A DNA stretch of 64,000 nt from Ruthenibacterium lactatiformans (GTDB taxonomy: Bacteria > Bacillota > Clostridia > Oscillospirales > Ruminococcaceae). The translations under genes were made by a program, and so were the position numbers. Under the pieces are notes generated by a model. That model did not search any database. It had not been told where the DNA came from and saw nothing but the letters and a program-made list of their open reading frames with translations. This document shows positions 28,215 through 36,667 of this stretch, one piece after another. Location: NCBI RefSeq assembly GCF_000949455.1, contig NZ_JXXK01000022.1, positions 1 through 64,000 on the forward strand, read 5' to 3'. Each line of letters starts with the position of its first letter. The stretch's first letter is position 1.

Positions 28215-29084
28215 TTAGTGCGCCTGAAAGACTGATTTTGCGAGACTGCCGGTTTTGAACAGCGTAAAGCACAGCAGTACGGTGTAGCCCACGCAGCTCC
28301 AGATTGCCATGATGATGTCATCTTCCAGAGCGATGTTCTGCACCAGCACAGCATAAATTGCCACGCAGACGATAATGAGAAACGCCTGAAAGCCCAGCGC
28401 CAGCAGGGATCGGAGGTAATTCTGTCCCATACCGCCCCATTCTTTACCCATCATTGCAGCCATTGGAACGGGAGCCACCGAAGTCACAAGGTAGATTTCG
28501 ATCATACGGCCATAAATAACGATAAAGATACAGATATATAACGCCCACATAGTAATGCCAATAAAGAGGGATTGGAACCACAGTCCGAACAGCGGTCCCA
28601 GATCCATTTCCATCAGCCTCGGTTCCAGATCGGTCATAACTGAGGAAATGTCAATGGACGCATCCGAATTGATAACCCCTGCCGCCTGCGCCACTACGCT
28701 CTGCGCCATATCAAAGACGCCCATCACGATATTCCATGTATTTGTGACAATGAGGATGGCAGCGGCTGATTTGAACACCCACTTGAAAATCATCCAGGTG
28801 TCCACATCATGCAGGTTGTTCTTGTCTGCGATCATCTGGATCAGGTCTACGGTCATCACGATAGCCAGGATCACGCCTGCAATCGGCACCATGATGGAGT
28901 TGGACAGATTCTCAATCATGCTGAAAATACTGCCATTCCATCCCTGTGGGGTCTGGCCTACCTGTACGGATATATCCGCGACCTGCTTGTTTACACTGTC
29001 AAACATCCCCGAAAGGTTGCTCATAATGCCGCCCACCAGCATTTCTTTCAGCCAATTTGTCAGGGCTTCAAGTAAGAAATCCAT
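28215..29084 (-). CDS. VirB6/TrbL-like polytopic conjugation channel protein
   Basis: A 289-aa membrane protein with about six to seven helices, including VPIAGVILAIVMTVDLI, WVFKSAAAILIVTNTWN, FIGITMWALYICIFIVIY, ALGFQAFLIIVCVAIYA and IMAIWSCVGYTVLLCFTL. The conserved segment YLVTSVAPVPMAAMMGKEWGG marks the VirB6-like protein of this ICE family, which forms the inner-membrane channel. GGAGGTTGACACC precedes the ATG. It lies between maff2 and the MT-A70 gene. Confidence 0.92.
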   Translation of the reverse strand: MDFLLEALTNWLKEMLVGGIMSNLSGMFDSVNKQVADISVQVGQTPQGWNGSIFSMIENLSNSIMVPIAGVILAIVMTVDLIQMIADKNNLHDVDTWMIFKWVFKSAAAILIVTNTWNIVMGVFDMAQSVVAQAAGVINSDASIDISSVMTDLEPRLMEMDLGPLFGLWFQSLFIGITMWALYICIFIVIYGRMIEIYLVTSVAPVPMAAMMGKEWGGMGQNYLRSLLALGFQAFLIIVCVAIYAVLVQNIALEDDIIMAIWSCVGYTVLLCFTLFKTGSLAKSVFQAH

Positions 29085-29153
29085 ACGGTGTCAACCTCCT
29101 TTCCGCCGCCCCCGCAAAACTGCGGGAGCGGCAAGGATTTCATACGGAGACGC

Positions 29154-29372
29154 TTAGACAGAGAAAAGCCCGGAGAGCAGAGGTACAAGGACCATGCCTA
29201 CCACGGCTACACCAGCACCGGCCATGAGCTGCTTCATGCCCTGAGACTTGGCGCCGGGGTTGTCGTTGCCGTAACCTTCCAGCAGGTTGATAACGCCCCA
29301 GATACCGAGACCGGCACCGAGCGCGATAACGAGGGTCTGAAGAACGGTGATTGCCTGTTCAAAAAATGCCAT
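29154..29372 (-). CDS. maff2: Maff2-family membrane protein
   Basis: A 72-aa protein with two membrane helices (ITVLQTLVIALGAGLGIWGVI and LMAGAGVAVVGMVLVPLLSG) joined by the conserved hydrophilic loop NLLEGYGNDNPGAKSQGMKQ. This is the Maff2 family, invariably next to the VirB6-like gene in Tn1549-like elements and comparable in layout to VirB2 pilin-like subunits. No strong Shine-Dalgarno is visible; the leader contains a large hairpin (29,435-29,478). Confidence 0.92.
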   Translation of the reverse strand: MAFFEQAITVLQTLVIALGAGLGIWGVINLLEGYGNDNPGAKSQGMKQLMAGAGVAVVGMVLVPLLSGLFSV

Positions 29373-29434
29373 ATAGTTTGTTAGCCGGAATCTGATTAAA
29401 AAATAGGTTTGTCATGTTTCATAGGCATACAAAA

Positions 29435-29478
29435 GCCGGAACAATCTGCCGCCCGGTTTCCGGGGGCATGATTCCGGC
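29435..29478 (-). terminator. Hairpin between virD4 and maff2 (terminator or attenuator)
   Basis: On the minus strand an interrupted stem (GCCGGAAtcaTGCCcCCGG / CCGGgcGGCAgattgTTCCGGC) is followed by TTTTGT. It lies in the 219-bp gap between the virD4 stop and the maff2 start, the largest gap within the transfer operon. It may partly terminate the virD4 transcript or stabilise the 5' end of the maff2 message. Confidence 0.5.
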
Positions 29479-29591
29479 TGTCCTCCTTTTTCATTATTTT
29501 TTCTCGCGATTGTCCGCTTTGTACGCCAATGGCCCATAGAGGGCAGATGCGGCGAATAGATAAGATCACTCCCTTCTAAAGCGGAACGAAA

Positions 29592-31421
29592 TTAAGCGCC
29601 CTTTGTGTCTACTTCATATACATCGCAGACCTCATTGGGCTTGAGTTTCAGCCTTGCGGACAAGAATGCTTCAATATCAAAAGCGTTCTTGTCATCCGCG
29701 TCGGCAGTGTACTTGAAATTGGGGTGCTTGGTGATGTCGTACTTATCCGAAAGGAAAGGACGCACACCGCGCAGCTGGAGGATACACTTGCCGCCATCCA
29801 TAACAGCAAGCTCATCCTGGCTCATCAGCTCTTTCCCCAATTTTTGATAGTTGAGTGAATGGGATGTTTCCCTCCCACGGCTCTCTCCGGTGTTGTAGGT
29901 GTCGATGGTTTCCTTACCCAGCACGGCGGCCAGCTCCTTGAGAGTGGTCGGCTCCTTACCGCCCAGAAAGATGGAAGTATCCATGTTTCCGATAATGGTA
30001 TCTGCGTTATCCTTATAAATCGCCTTGAGCTGACTCTGCGCCTGCAACACCAGACAGGCGGAGATCTCACGGCTTCGGATGGTGGCCACCAGCTTTTCCA
30101 ACTTGGGTATCTGGCCAATGTTGGCGCACTCGTCGATCAGACAGCGCACATGAACCGGCAGTCTGCCGTCGTACACATCGTCGGCCTTTTCGCAGAGCAG
30201 GTTAAACAGCTGGGTATAACACATGGATATAAGGAAATTAAAGCTGTCATCAGTGTCACTCATGATGAGGAACAGGGCAGTTTTCCTGTCTCCCAGAGTA
30301 TCCAGCTCCAGCTCATCATAAGCCGTGACCTCACGCAACTCTGCAATGTCGAACACGGCAAGGCGAGCGCCGCAGGAAATCAAAATCGACTTGGCTGTTT
30401 TTCCGGCGGCCAGCTTATATTTCTTATACTGGCGCACCGCAAAGTGGTTTGGCTTCTCGGCTTCCAGTGCATCAAACATCAGGTCTACGGGGTTTTTGAA
30501 CTCCTCGTCATCCTCACGGACTTCCATGGCGTTGATGAACTCAATGAGGGTGGAGAAGTTTTGTTCCTCCACCGGAGCCTCATAATGGATATAGCCAATA
30601 AGCGCGCAGTACAACAAGGTTTCTGCTTTTACCCAGAAATCGTCTCCGGCCTTGCCTTCGCCTTTGGTATTGGCGATCAGCGTTGTTACCAGCTTCAAAA
30701 TGTCCTTTTCGCTATGGATATAGGCGAAAGGGTTATAGTGCATGGACTTCTTGAAGTTAATGGTATTTAGGACCTTGATTCGGTACGGCTCATAAATGAC
30801 CTTGCCGTGCTTATCCTTCATAGGCTTTCCGTCTTTCCCCAGCTTGGGTGCGCCCCTTTGGAGCATTTTTCCGCACTCCACCAAAATGGTTCCCTTCGGG
30901 TCTGTGACCACATAGGAACTGTGCATCTGCATCAGATTCGGTTTGAGCCAGAAGCGGGTCTTACCGGAACCGGAGCCGCCAATCACCAGCACATTTTTGT
31001 TTCTGGCGGTCTTTGGGTCCTTGGGGCGGCTGTTCATTGTCAGGCTCTCCGTTTTCGTCAGAATCACATTGTTCTGGAATACCGGGTCGATGTAGGGTGT
31101 AATGTCCTCATGGGTTCCCCACCGGGCGGAACCGTATTCCATGCCGTGCCTGTACTTCTTGGCGTTCTTGCTTTTCAGGTACACAGCCAGCCGCAGGCCG
31201 CCGCAGCAGCACAGGCCCACCAGCAGGTCCAGCGGGTGCAGGCTGGGCCACCAGCTGGCCAGCGCCACCGGCAGCGTGGAGAAGAACGAGAGCATTTTTG
31301 CCGAAGCGTCCGCACCCACGGCCATCCGCCACGCTTCACCGAAGTTGGTGGAGAAAAGCCCCATCAGGATATACGGCAGATTCAGCAAAATGAGCTTTTT
31401 GATGTTCAGCTGCTTTTTCAT
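29592..31421 (-). CDS. VirD4/TraG-like type IV coupling protein
   Basis: A 609-aa coupling ATPase that links the relaxase-DNA complex to the secretion channel. Two N-terminal membrane helices (LILLNLPYILMGLFS and PLDLLVGLCCCGGLRLAVYL) come first. The ATPase domain has Walker A VIGGSGSGKTRFW near 145, VVTDPKGTILVECG, Walker B VRCLIDECANIGQIP, and the conserved ILQLRGVRPFLSDKYD near the end. Its ATG overlaps the pcfB stop by 4 nt (ATGA), the usual pairing. Confidence 0.95.
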   Translation of the reverse strand: MKKQLNIKKLILLNLPYILMGLFSTNFGEAWRMAVGADASAKMLSFFSTLPVALASWWPSLHPLDLLVGLCCCGGLRLAVYLKSKNAKKYRHGMEYGSARWGTHEDITPYIDPVFQNNVILTKTESLTMNSRPKDPKTARNKNVLVIGGSGSGKTRFWLKPNLMQMHSSYVVTDPKGTILVECGKMLQRGAPKLGKDGKPMKDKHGKVIYEPYRIKVLNTINFKKSMHYNPFAYIHSEKDILKLVTTLIANTKGEGKAGDDFWVKAETLLYCALIGYIHYEAPVEEQNFSTLIEFINAMEVREDDEEFKNPVDLMFDALEAEKPNHFAVRQYKKYKLAAGKTAKSILISCGARLAVFDIAELREVTAYDELELDTLGDRKTALFLIMSDTDDSFNFLISMCYTQLFNLLCEKADDVYDGRLPVHVRCLIDECANIGQIPKLEKLVATIRSREISACLVLQAQSQLKAIYKDNADTIIGNMDTSIFLGGKEPTTLKELAAVLGKETIDTYNTGESRGRETSHSLNYQKLGKELMSQDELAVMDGGKCILQLRGVRPFLSDKYDITKHPNFKYTADADDKNAFDIEAFLSARLKLKPNEVCDVYEVDTKGA

Positions 31422-31918
31422 CGTTCCAGCTCCTTCCGCTTGTTCCGGTCCACGACGGCGTGTTTTACCAGTTCTTTGAACTGGCTCAGCTTTGCCAGCA
31501 CGGACGGGCGCTCGGATTTCTCCGCCTTTCTGACCTTTTTCCCGGTGTACTCGGTAAAAGCAGCGGTCAGGGCATCCGCGTCCCGACCCTTGAAAAAGAT
31601 CAGGTACTTGGGTGGGGAGCTGCTGCGGTCCTTCTTCACCGCATAGTCCACGCCGTATTTCCGGGCGATCTTCTCAAACTCCTTGATGGAGGGGTCGGTG
31701 ATCTCGATGTTGGAAACCCCTTGGTTCTGACCAATCAGCTGTTTCACCGTCTGCTTGCCCTGGGGCTTCACAGGCGCGTCACGGCTTCTCTGCTTTTGCA
31801 GCTTCTTTTCCTTGCGGTGGGCAAGGTACTTGGTGATGGCGGCTTTCATCAACCGCCCGGTAAACTTTGTTCCGCTGACTACCAGCGTCAAAGTCCTGTT
31901 TTCCACTTCCTCCTGCAT
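31418..31918 (-). CDS. pcfB: PcfB-family conjugation protein
   Basis: A 166-aa basic soluble protein of the PcfB (DUF3801) family: TGRLMKAAITKYLAHRKEKKL near the start, then IEITDPSIKEFEKIARKYGVDYAVKKD and PPKYLIFFKGRDADALTAAF, ending RPSVLAKLSQFKELVKHAVVDRNK. In plasmid pCF10, PcfB is essential for transfer and is believed to help the coupling protein; here it is translationally coupled to virD4. Confidence 0.92.
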   Translation of the reverse strand: MQEEVENRTLTLVVSGTKFTGRLMKAAITKYLAHRKEKKLQKQRSRDAPVKPQGKQTVKQLIGQNQGVSNIEITDPSIKEFEKIARKYGVDYAVKKDRSSSPPKYLIFFKGRDADALTAAFTEYTGKKVRKAEKSERPSVLAKLSQFKELVKHAVVDRNKRKELER

Positions 31919-31964
31919 AGGTCATCGCCTCTTTCCACGGATTTTGCAGGGGTGGCGCTTGATA

Positions 31965-32006
31965 CTAAGGCGGGACCACCAGCCGCCGCAGCAGGTATTT
32001 CAGCAT
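31965..32006 (-). CDS. Possible 13-codon leader peptide upstream of pcfB
   Basis: A tiny frame encoding MLKYLLRRLVVPP, preceded by GAAAGGAG at a good distance from its ATG, in the 100-bp gap between the small gene at 32,019 and pcfB. The good ribosome site and hydrophobic-basic composition suggest translation, but such short frames arise by chance. It may be a leader peptide or a truncated remnant. Confidence 0.3.
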   Translation of the reverse strand: MLKYLLRRLVVPP

Positions 32007-32018
32007 GGCAGGCTCCTT

Positions 32019-32330
32019 TCAGCGCAGCTGATCGGAGCGTTCATAGTACAGATGGCCCTGGCGCACTTTGGCATGGCTGAGAATCTTGATGTGACCCTTT
32101 TCCTGGTTCTCCAGGCTTTTCTGGTATCCGGCCTCCGTCAGAAACAGGCGGGTTCGTTCACCTTTCCAGCCCACCGGGGAATCGTCGGTCAGCACATCGA
32201 AGATAATCATGTGCCGGGTGTCCTCGGCAAACCGCTCCAAATCCATGTACTCATGGCCGTGGTAGTTCTGCGCCCCGGCTTTGAGGCGCATTTCTTCCAT
32301 CAGCTGACCGATTGTTTTGCCTTCTGGCAT
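32019..32330 (-). CDS. DUF5720-like small ICE protein
   Basis: A 103-aa soluble protein with the conserved core TRLFLTEAGYQKSLENQEKG followed by HIKILSHAKVRQGHL. I associate it with the uncharacterised family DUF5720 (from memory). The start at 32,330 (MPEGKTIGQL) is chosen because GGAAAGGAAG lies upstream; the open frame continues further but overlaps the BRO gene. A diverged relative is at 34,321-34,593, sharing RLFLTE.GYQ and GHI. Role unknown. Confidence 0.7.
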   Translation of the reverse strand: MPEGKTIGQLMEEMRLKAGAQNYHGHEYMDLERFAEDTRHMIIFDVLTDDSPVGWKGERTRLFLTEAGYQKSLENQEKGHIKILSHAKVRQGHLYYERSDQLR

Positions 32331-32353
32331 AAAACTCACTTCCTTTCCCACTC

Positions 32354-33121
32354 TCATACAACCATCAAAATCATGTCTCTCAGCTGAGCAAAGTAGAGTT
32401 TGCCTTGCGGGGTTATCAGCGTATAGGAGCCGATATGCCCGTGATTGCAGTAGTCTTTGACACAAAACAGTCCTTCATTGGCTGGCTTTGCATAGGGCAG
32501 TACATTACCGGATGCGGTGCGGTACACAAAACGCTTTTCCAGAAGGAAACGGACAAACCGACGCTCCGGGACAAGCAACTCTTTGGCGGTGGTGCGGAGG
32601 TTGGTACTGTGATTGAGGTCGATGAACAAATCATAAAAGGCTGCCTTACTCTCCAGCAGGGCATTTTCCTCTCGTAGCGACGCATTTTCTTCCCGCTCAG
32701 CAAGCAGCTCGGAGCAGAGCTTTATCAGAGCTTCCGGAGAAGTGGCTATCTCCCACAACTTTTCTTTTGTGAGATAGGCTCCGTGCTTGCGAATGGCAGG
32801 TAGAACTTCATCAAACACCCATTGTTCAAACCGTTCCGCTGACGGCAGTTTACTATGGGCGATCAGACGATATAGATCACCTTCGGGGATAAAGAGCATT
32901 TCGACCATTTGTACCGCGGGGCTTCCATCTGCCTTTTTCCCAGTCTGGACCCCTATGGAACATTTCGTTCCACCCCTGGTATGGTCGCGGACGGCTTTGC
33001 GTGGATTGGTATATCCCAGCGCTGTTGCCACATCTGTACCGCAAAATAATACTTTGCCATTCTGTTCCAAAGTGCGAATGCTTCCGAACTCTGGACTATT
33101 GAAAATTTCAATCTGATTCAT
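32354..33121 (-). CDS. BRO-N/KilAC phage-type antirepressor
   Basis: A 255-aa protein with an N-terminal BRO domain (FGSIRTLEQNGKVLFCGTDVATALGYTNPRKAVRDH...FIPEGDLYRLIAHSKLPSAERFEQWVFDEVLPAIRKHG), a coiled segment (LLAEREENASLREENALLESK) and a C-terminal KilAC/ANT-like domain (TTAKELLVPERRFVRFLLEKRFVYRTASGNVLPYA). In phages such proteins relieve repression. On the ICE it may tune conjugation genes or answer a phage repressor (inference). AAAGGAGGCACAGC precedes the ATG. Confidence 0.92.
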   Translation of the reverse strand: MNQIEIFNSPEFGSIRTLEQNGKVLFCGTDVATALGYTNPRKAVRDHTRGGTKCSIGVQTGKKADGSPAVQMVEMLFIPEGDLYRLIAHSKLPSAERFEQWVFDEVLPAIRKHGAYLTKEKLWEIATSPEALIKLCSELLAEREENASLREENALLESKAAFYDLFIDLNHSTNLRTTAKELLVPERRFVRFLLEKRFVYRTASGNVLPYAKPANEGLFCVKDYCNHGHIGSYTLITPQGKLYFAQLRDMILMVV

Positions 33122-33157
33122 GCTGTGCCTCCTTTGGTGTAATACAAAAGCGGCTGA

Positions 33158-34036
33158 TTACCAGCCGCCTGCGTGCATATCGTGATTTACCAGTGAAGTG
33201 TAGTGGTTATTCATGGTGGTAGGAGCGTTGAACAGCACTGCAAGCAGGTACTGCTTGATGTTGTGTACCTGGGTGGTGTTCTTTTGCAGACAGTCCATGA
33301 CAAACTCGATGTGAGAGCTGTCCAGCTTCAAAAAGCGGGAGCGTACAATTTCATGAGGAAAGTCCGCACCAGAGATCCGGGTGGTCTTTCGTTTGGCACA
33401 GACCGTTTCTACCAACAGCTCTACGATCTCATTCAGGTCATCCAGGTAGAGAGGATAACGCTGCTTCAGACAATCATACTCGATATTCTCCAAAATCAAT
33501 TCCCGATAATTTTCTATCTCTGTGACAGACATCGCATCCCTTCCTTTCCGTTCCGGCGGTATTACCGCCGCTGTTTCCCGGAAGGGAATGGAATCGGTAT
33601 TTGATCCATGAGTATTTTGTTTTTGGGTATTTGATTTCTTAGTATTTAATTGTGTTGGATTTTCCGGTAACGGATTTACCGCTGACGGGTTTACCGTTAT
33701 CGGGTTTTCCGACAACGGCTTATCCAACATCGGTTCTCCCTCGATGGGACGCTCAAAAATGGTATACTCATTGGCTGCGAATTTACCAGAAGCATCAGTT
33801 GTCTGTCTGCGCCGAATGTATCCGGCTGTTTCAAGCTCATTGACAGCAGAGCGGATTGCATCTTTGCTTTCTCGATTGATATAGCTGAGTCCTGACAGCG
33901 TATAATCCCAGTCATCAGGCAGAGATAACATTTGCGACAAGAGACCCTTTGCCTTCAAAGAAAGTCGTTTGTCTTTTAGATGAAAATTGCTCATAACCGT
34001 GTAATCGCCAGTGCGTTCTACACGAAAAACAGCCAT
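33158..34036 (-). CDS. RepA-like replication initiator / helix-turn-helix protein (DUF6017 type)
   Basis: A 292-aa protein. The N-terminal winged-helix domain (DYTVMSNFHLKDKRLSLKAKGLLSQMLSLPDDWDYTLSGLSYI) is that of replication initiator N-terminal proteins. A low-complexity P/N/T linker follows (PITVNPSAVNPLPENPTQLNT), then a C-terminal domain (YDCLKQRYPLYLDDLNEIVELLVETVC...FVMDCLQKNTTQVHNIKQYLLAVLFNAP) of the DUF6017 kind. Such proteins sit next to parAB on Tn1549-like ICEs and may support replication of the excised circle. AAAGGAGTGAAGTAA precedes the ATG. Confidence 0.85.
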   Translation of the reverse strand: MAVFRVERTGDYTVMSNFHLKDKRLSLKAKGLLSQMLSLPDDWDYTLSGLSYINRESKDAIRSAVNELETAGYIRRRQTTDASGKFAANEYTIFERPIEGEPMLDKPLSENPITVNPSAVNPLPENPTQLNTKKSNTQKQNTHGSNTDSIPFRETAAVIPPERKGRDAMSVTEIENYRELILENIEYDCLKQRYPLYLDDLNEIVELLVETVCAKRKTTRISGADFPHEIVRSRFLKLDSSHIEFVMDCLQKNTTQVHNIKQYLLAVLFNAPTTMNNHYTSLVNHDMHAGGW

Positions 34037-34103
34037 TTACTTCACTCCTTTCATTTCTCAGGTATGAAAAAAGCCGCAATTCATAAAAGAATTGTGGCAG
34101 CGG

Positions 34104-34298
34104 TTAGGGTCTGTCTGTATCTTTTTTCTTGCGTCGGTAGGGGCGTTTTGGCATTGGTGGTTTATCAAACAGATCCCTTTCCTGAGAAAATGGTAAGGTT
34201 TGAAAAACACGGTCAATCTCGGTGGATTCCATATCACGCTGTGAGCGGCAATCTTCTTGAATAGCTTCTCGGATTTCTCTTACAGTACACATATTCAT
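34104..34298 (-). CDS. Small conserved ICE protein of unknown function
   Basis: About 64 aa (MNMCTVREIREAIQEDCRSQRDMESTEIDRVFQTLPFSQE) with a basic proline-rich tail (PKRPYRRKKKD). GAAAGGAAAGGA precedes two close ATGs (34,298 and 34,292); codons further upstream lie in the gap before the next gene and lack a site. No recognised domain. It is in line with the rep-parAB cluster. Confidence 0.55.
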   Translation of the reverse strand: MNMCTVREIREAIQEDCRSQRDMESTEIDRVFQTLPFSQERDLFDKPPMPKRPYRRKKKDTDRP

Positions 34299-34320
34299 TC
34301 CTTTCCTTTCGTTGTATCGG

Positions 34321-34593
34321 TTATGAACGACGGTGTTTTTTAGGCTTGAAGTCGAGGATATGCCCCTCAATAACATGGGCATATCTCTTAATTTTGATTT
34401 CTCGACGCTGCTGGCTTTGCAGAGCTGACTGATACCCGTCCTCTGTGAGAAAAAGCCTCATTTCGTCACCAGGTTCTCCATAAGCAGTAGGGCGCAAGAC
34501 AGTAAACTCAATCATCCAGAAAGTGCTGTCCCAAAATCGCTCCACTGCAAGAATGTTGTGGCCTTTCAGTTCCCTTGCTGCAATATCTTTCAT
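34321..34593 (-). CDS. DUF5720-like small ICE protein (second copy)
   Basis: A 90-aa protein (MKDIAARELKGHNILAVERFWD...DEMRLFLTEDGYQSALQSQQRREIKIKRYAHVIEGHI) related to the one at 32,019-32,330. The start at 34,593 is set by AGGGAGAGCCT. It follows parB with an 11-bp gap. Function unknown; the basic C-terminus (DFKPKKHRRS) could contact nucleic acid. Confidence 0.68.
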   Translation of the reverse strand: MKDIAARELKGHNILAVERFWDSTFWMIEFTVLRPTAYGEPGDEMRLFLTEDGYQSALQSQQRREIKIKRYAHVIEGHILDFKPKKHRRS

Positions 34594-34604
34594 AGGCTCT
34601 CCCT

Positions 34605-35534
34605 TCATCGTTCCTGATCTCGTTGGCGTTTTTTCTGCCATTGTTCCAGCAGTTTAATAATGGTTTCCTGCATTTTGGCCGGTGTATAGCTTTTGGGGAA
34701 ATACTTTCGCAAGGTATCGCTGCTCAAGGTCACTTTATCCAGATCACCCTTTTTTTCCTCTGACATGATGGCAAGCATCACATCTTCTGACAATTTCCCT
34801 TCCTGGCTGAACTTTTTCATTCGCTGAGCCTGAGAGAGAGAAGGGGTAGCCTGCTCATAGTCCATTGTTTCCACCAGCATTTGCTGTTCGTCCGGTTTCA
34901 AAAAAGAGAGTTCATAGGCTGGGTTAAATGCAATTTTCTTTTCATCCACCATATCCAAAAGCTCTGGAATCAGTTCAGTCAAACGAACATATCGCATTAC
35001 CTGGATACCGCTTCGTTCACCGGCTTCTTTTGCCACCTGGTCTCTGGCGCTCAACTTCTGTTCAACTTGAACAGAAGTCAGGTCTGTTCTTGCTCCTTGA
35101 TGTTTAATGGCTTCCAGCTTCATTTTGTAGGCAAAAGCCCTTTCACTGGGGAGCAGATTTTCTCGCTGCAAATTGCTGTCAACCATAATAATTGTGGCAG
35201 CATCGTCATCCAAGTCGCGCACAATGACAGGCATGGTTTCTTTTCCGGCCAATTCGCTGGCTCTGCGGCGTCTGTGACCGGCTACCAGCTCATAACCGCC
35301 ATCAGGCAGTGGTCTGGCAATCGCAGGAACCAACACACCATACTTTTTGATGCTGTCTGCGGTTTCTATCATTGCATCATCATCCTTGACCTTGAAGGGG
35401 TGATCCTTGAACGGATGCAGTTCAGATAGGGGAATTTCCTGAATTTTTTCCAGTTGCTCGTCTTGCCGACTTTCTTCTGTAGAAAACAGGTCATCTACTG
35501 AGGCCAGCTCTATTTTTTTCGCGCTGCTTTTCAA
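34605..35534 (-). CDS. parB: ParB-like partition protein
   Basis: A 309-aa DNA-binding partition protein/CTPase. The ParB N-terminal domain holds IPLSELHPFKDHPFKVKDDD and VPAIARPLPDGGYELVAGHRRRRASELAG (the GHRRRRA box is the CTP-binding signature). A central helix-turn-helix region (LSARDQVAKEAGERSGIQVMRYVRLTELIPELLDMVDEKKIAF) and a basic helical C-terminus follow. The start is a TTG at 35,534 with AGGAGG nine bases upstream, inside the end of parA (44-nt overlap). It works with ParA to stabilise the element, probably in its excised form. Confidence 0.92.
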   Translation of the reverse strand: MKSSAKKIELASVDDLFSTEESRQDEQLEKIQEIPLSELHPFKDHPFKVKDDDAMIETADSIKKYGVLVPAIARPLPDGGYELVAGHRRRRASELAGKETMPVIVRDLDDDAATIIMVDSNLQRENLLPSERAFAYKMKLEAIKHQGARTDLTSVQVEQKLSARDQVAKEAGERSGIQVMRYVRLTELIPELLDMVDEKKIAFNPAYELSFLKPDEQQMLVETMDYEQATPSLSQAQRMKKFSQEGKLSEDVMLAIMSEEKKGDLDKVTLSSDTLRKYFPKSYTPAKMQETIIKLLEQWQKKRQRDQER

Positions 35535-36312
35535 GTTTCAATACCTCCTTCGTCAGATTTTTGTAGCCCTCAGCCACTTTGCCATTAGGATCATGGGCAT
35601 AAATGCTTTTTCCTTCAGCACTGATTTCTTTAGCCCTGACAGAATGAGGAATTTCTGATGTAAACACCTTGATCTTACTGCCATAGGTTTCGCGCAGAAG
35701 AGCGGAGATTTCTTTGGCAAAATTGGTTCGGCTGTCTACCATCGTCAGCAGAATCCCATCAATTTGCAGCTTGGGATTGATTTGTCTGCGAACCTTATTG
35801 ATAGTTTGCAAAAGCTGCTCCAAACCTTTAGCTGGAAGATACTCTGCCTGGACGGGGATTATAACCCTATTAGCGGCAGCCAGTGCATTGACCGTAAGCA
35901 TACCCAGGGAGGGCTGGCAATCAATAAGGATATGGGAGTATTGCCCCTTCAGCGTGTCCAGATATTGTCGCAGAATGGTTTCTCGGCTCATAGCGTTTAC
36001 CAGAGATACCTCCATACCAGATAGCTGGATGTCCGCAGGCATCAGGTCTACGCCCTCAGGGTGGTGCAGGATACCCTCGCCGGGACGAATTGGTTCATCC
36101 ATCAAAATACGGCCCATAGCGTCTGACAGTGTAAAGGGCAGCTTATCAGGCTGGGGATTGCCCAAGCTGATGGTCAGGCTTCCCTGTGGGTCTCCGTCAA
36201 TCAGAAGGACTTTCTTCCCGGACTGCGCCAGACCAATTCCAAGATTGGCACAAGTGGTTGTTTTGCCGACACCACCTTTTTGGTTGGCTATGGCAATAAT
36301 CTGTGTATTCAT
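35491..36312 (-). CDS. parA: ParA-like partition ATPase
   Basis: A 273-aa ParA/Soj ATPase with the deviant Walker A NQKGGVGKTTTCANLG (10-25), VLLIDGDPQGSLTISLG, and ILIDCQPSLGMLTVNALAAANRVIIPVQAEYLPAKGLEQLL. It partitions the element together with ParB, whose gene overlaps it. It is the first gene of the leftward ICE transcript; a strong terminator-like hairpin (36,347-36,396) lies in its leader. Confidence 0.94.
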   Translation of the reverse strand: MNTQIIAIANQKGGVGKTTTCANLGIGLAQSGKKVLLIDGDPQGSLTISLGNPQPDKLPFTLSDAMGRILMDEPIRPGEGILHHPEGVDLMPADIQLSGMEVSLVNAMSRETILRQYLDTLKGQYSHILIDCQPSLGMLTVNALAAANRVIIPVQAEYLPAKGLEQLLQTINKVRRQINPKLQIDGILLTMVDSRTNFAKEISALLRETYGSKIKVFTSEIPHSVRAKEISAEGKSIYAHDPNGKVAEGYKNLTKEVLKLEKQREKNRAGLSR

Positions 36313-36346
36313 GATTTCACCTCATTTCTTTCTAAGTTTAGATATG

Positions 36347-36396
36347 AAAAAAAGTGCCTGCTTTACCTTTCCTGAGAAAGATAAAACAGGCACTTT
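36347..36396 (-). terminator. Strong hairpin with T-tract in the parA leader
   Basis: Read leftwards, AAAGTGCCTG (36,387-36,396) pairs with CAGGCACTTT (36,351-36,360), extended inward by a second helix around a TCAG loop, and is followed by a run of T. It lies 35-84 bp upstream of the parA ATG, so it could attenuate the ICE operon or block transcripts entering from the chromosome. Confidence 0.72.
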
Positions 36397-36518
36397 CACT
36401 GGCTCAATACCTCTTGTAATGAACCTCTATGTATGGTAAACTATGTCCACGATACCATGAATATAATTAAGTCTCGACGGGAATTGAACTTTTGGCTAAC
36501 GCCAAATTTCGCGCCTTT

Positions 36519-36577
36519 GCAAACAGAGTGCAAACAATAGGGGGCTAAAATCCTTTGTTTTTGCTTGATTTTGCTTG
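36519..36577. repeat. Short direct repeats at the ICE end (possible integrase arm sites)
   Basis: Two copies of GCAAACA (36,519-36,525 and 36,530-36,536; 11-bp period) and two of TTTTGCTTG (36,559-36,567 and 36,569-36,577; 10-bp period) lie within 150 bp of the attachment core. Helically phased short repeats near an attachment site are typical of tyrosine-integrase arm or excisionase sites. The integrase is outside the window, so this is only a suggestion. Confidence 0.35.
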
Positions 36578-36667
36578 TACAAGGTTTATAGAGAACATGG
36601 AGAAAAGCCTTGATATAACTGCATTTTCTTTATCCCTGTTGATAGGGAATATATGCACTGGGTCCAT

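Larger units (their letters stand above)
36313..36660. other. Gene-free right end of the ICE
   Basis: This 348-bp stretch between parA and the tRNA fragment holds no credible gene. It contains the leader hairpin at 36,347-36,396; an inverted pair ATGGTA/TACCAT around 36,431-36,460 that may be an operator or promoter element; a small palindrome TTTGGC-TAAC-GCCAAA at about 36,491-36,506; and short repeats (36,519-36,577) that could be integrase arm sites. Confidence 0.6.

Noticed and set aside
36472..36500. A minus-strand GTTCAATTCCCGTCGAGAC-like stretch resembling a tRNA T-arm.
   Set aside because: The T-stem does not pair and no other tRNA arm is nearby; at most a degenerate remnant.
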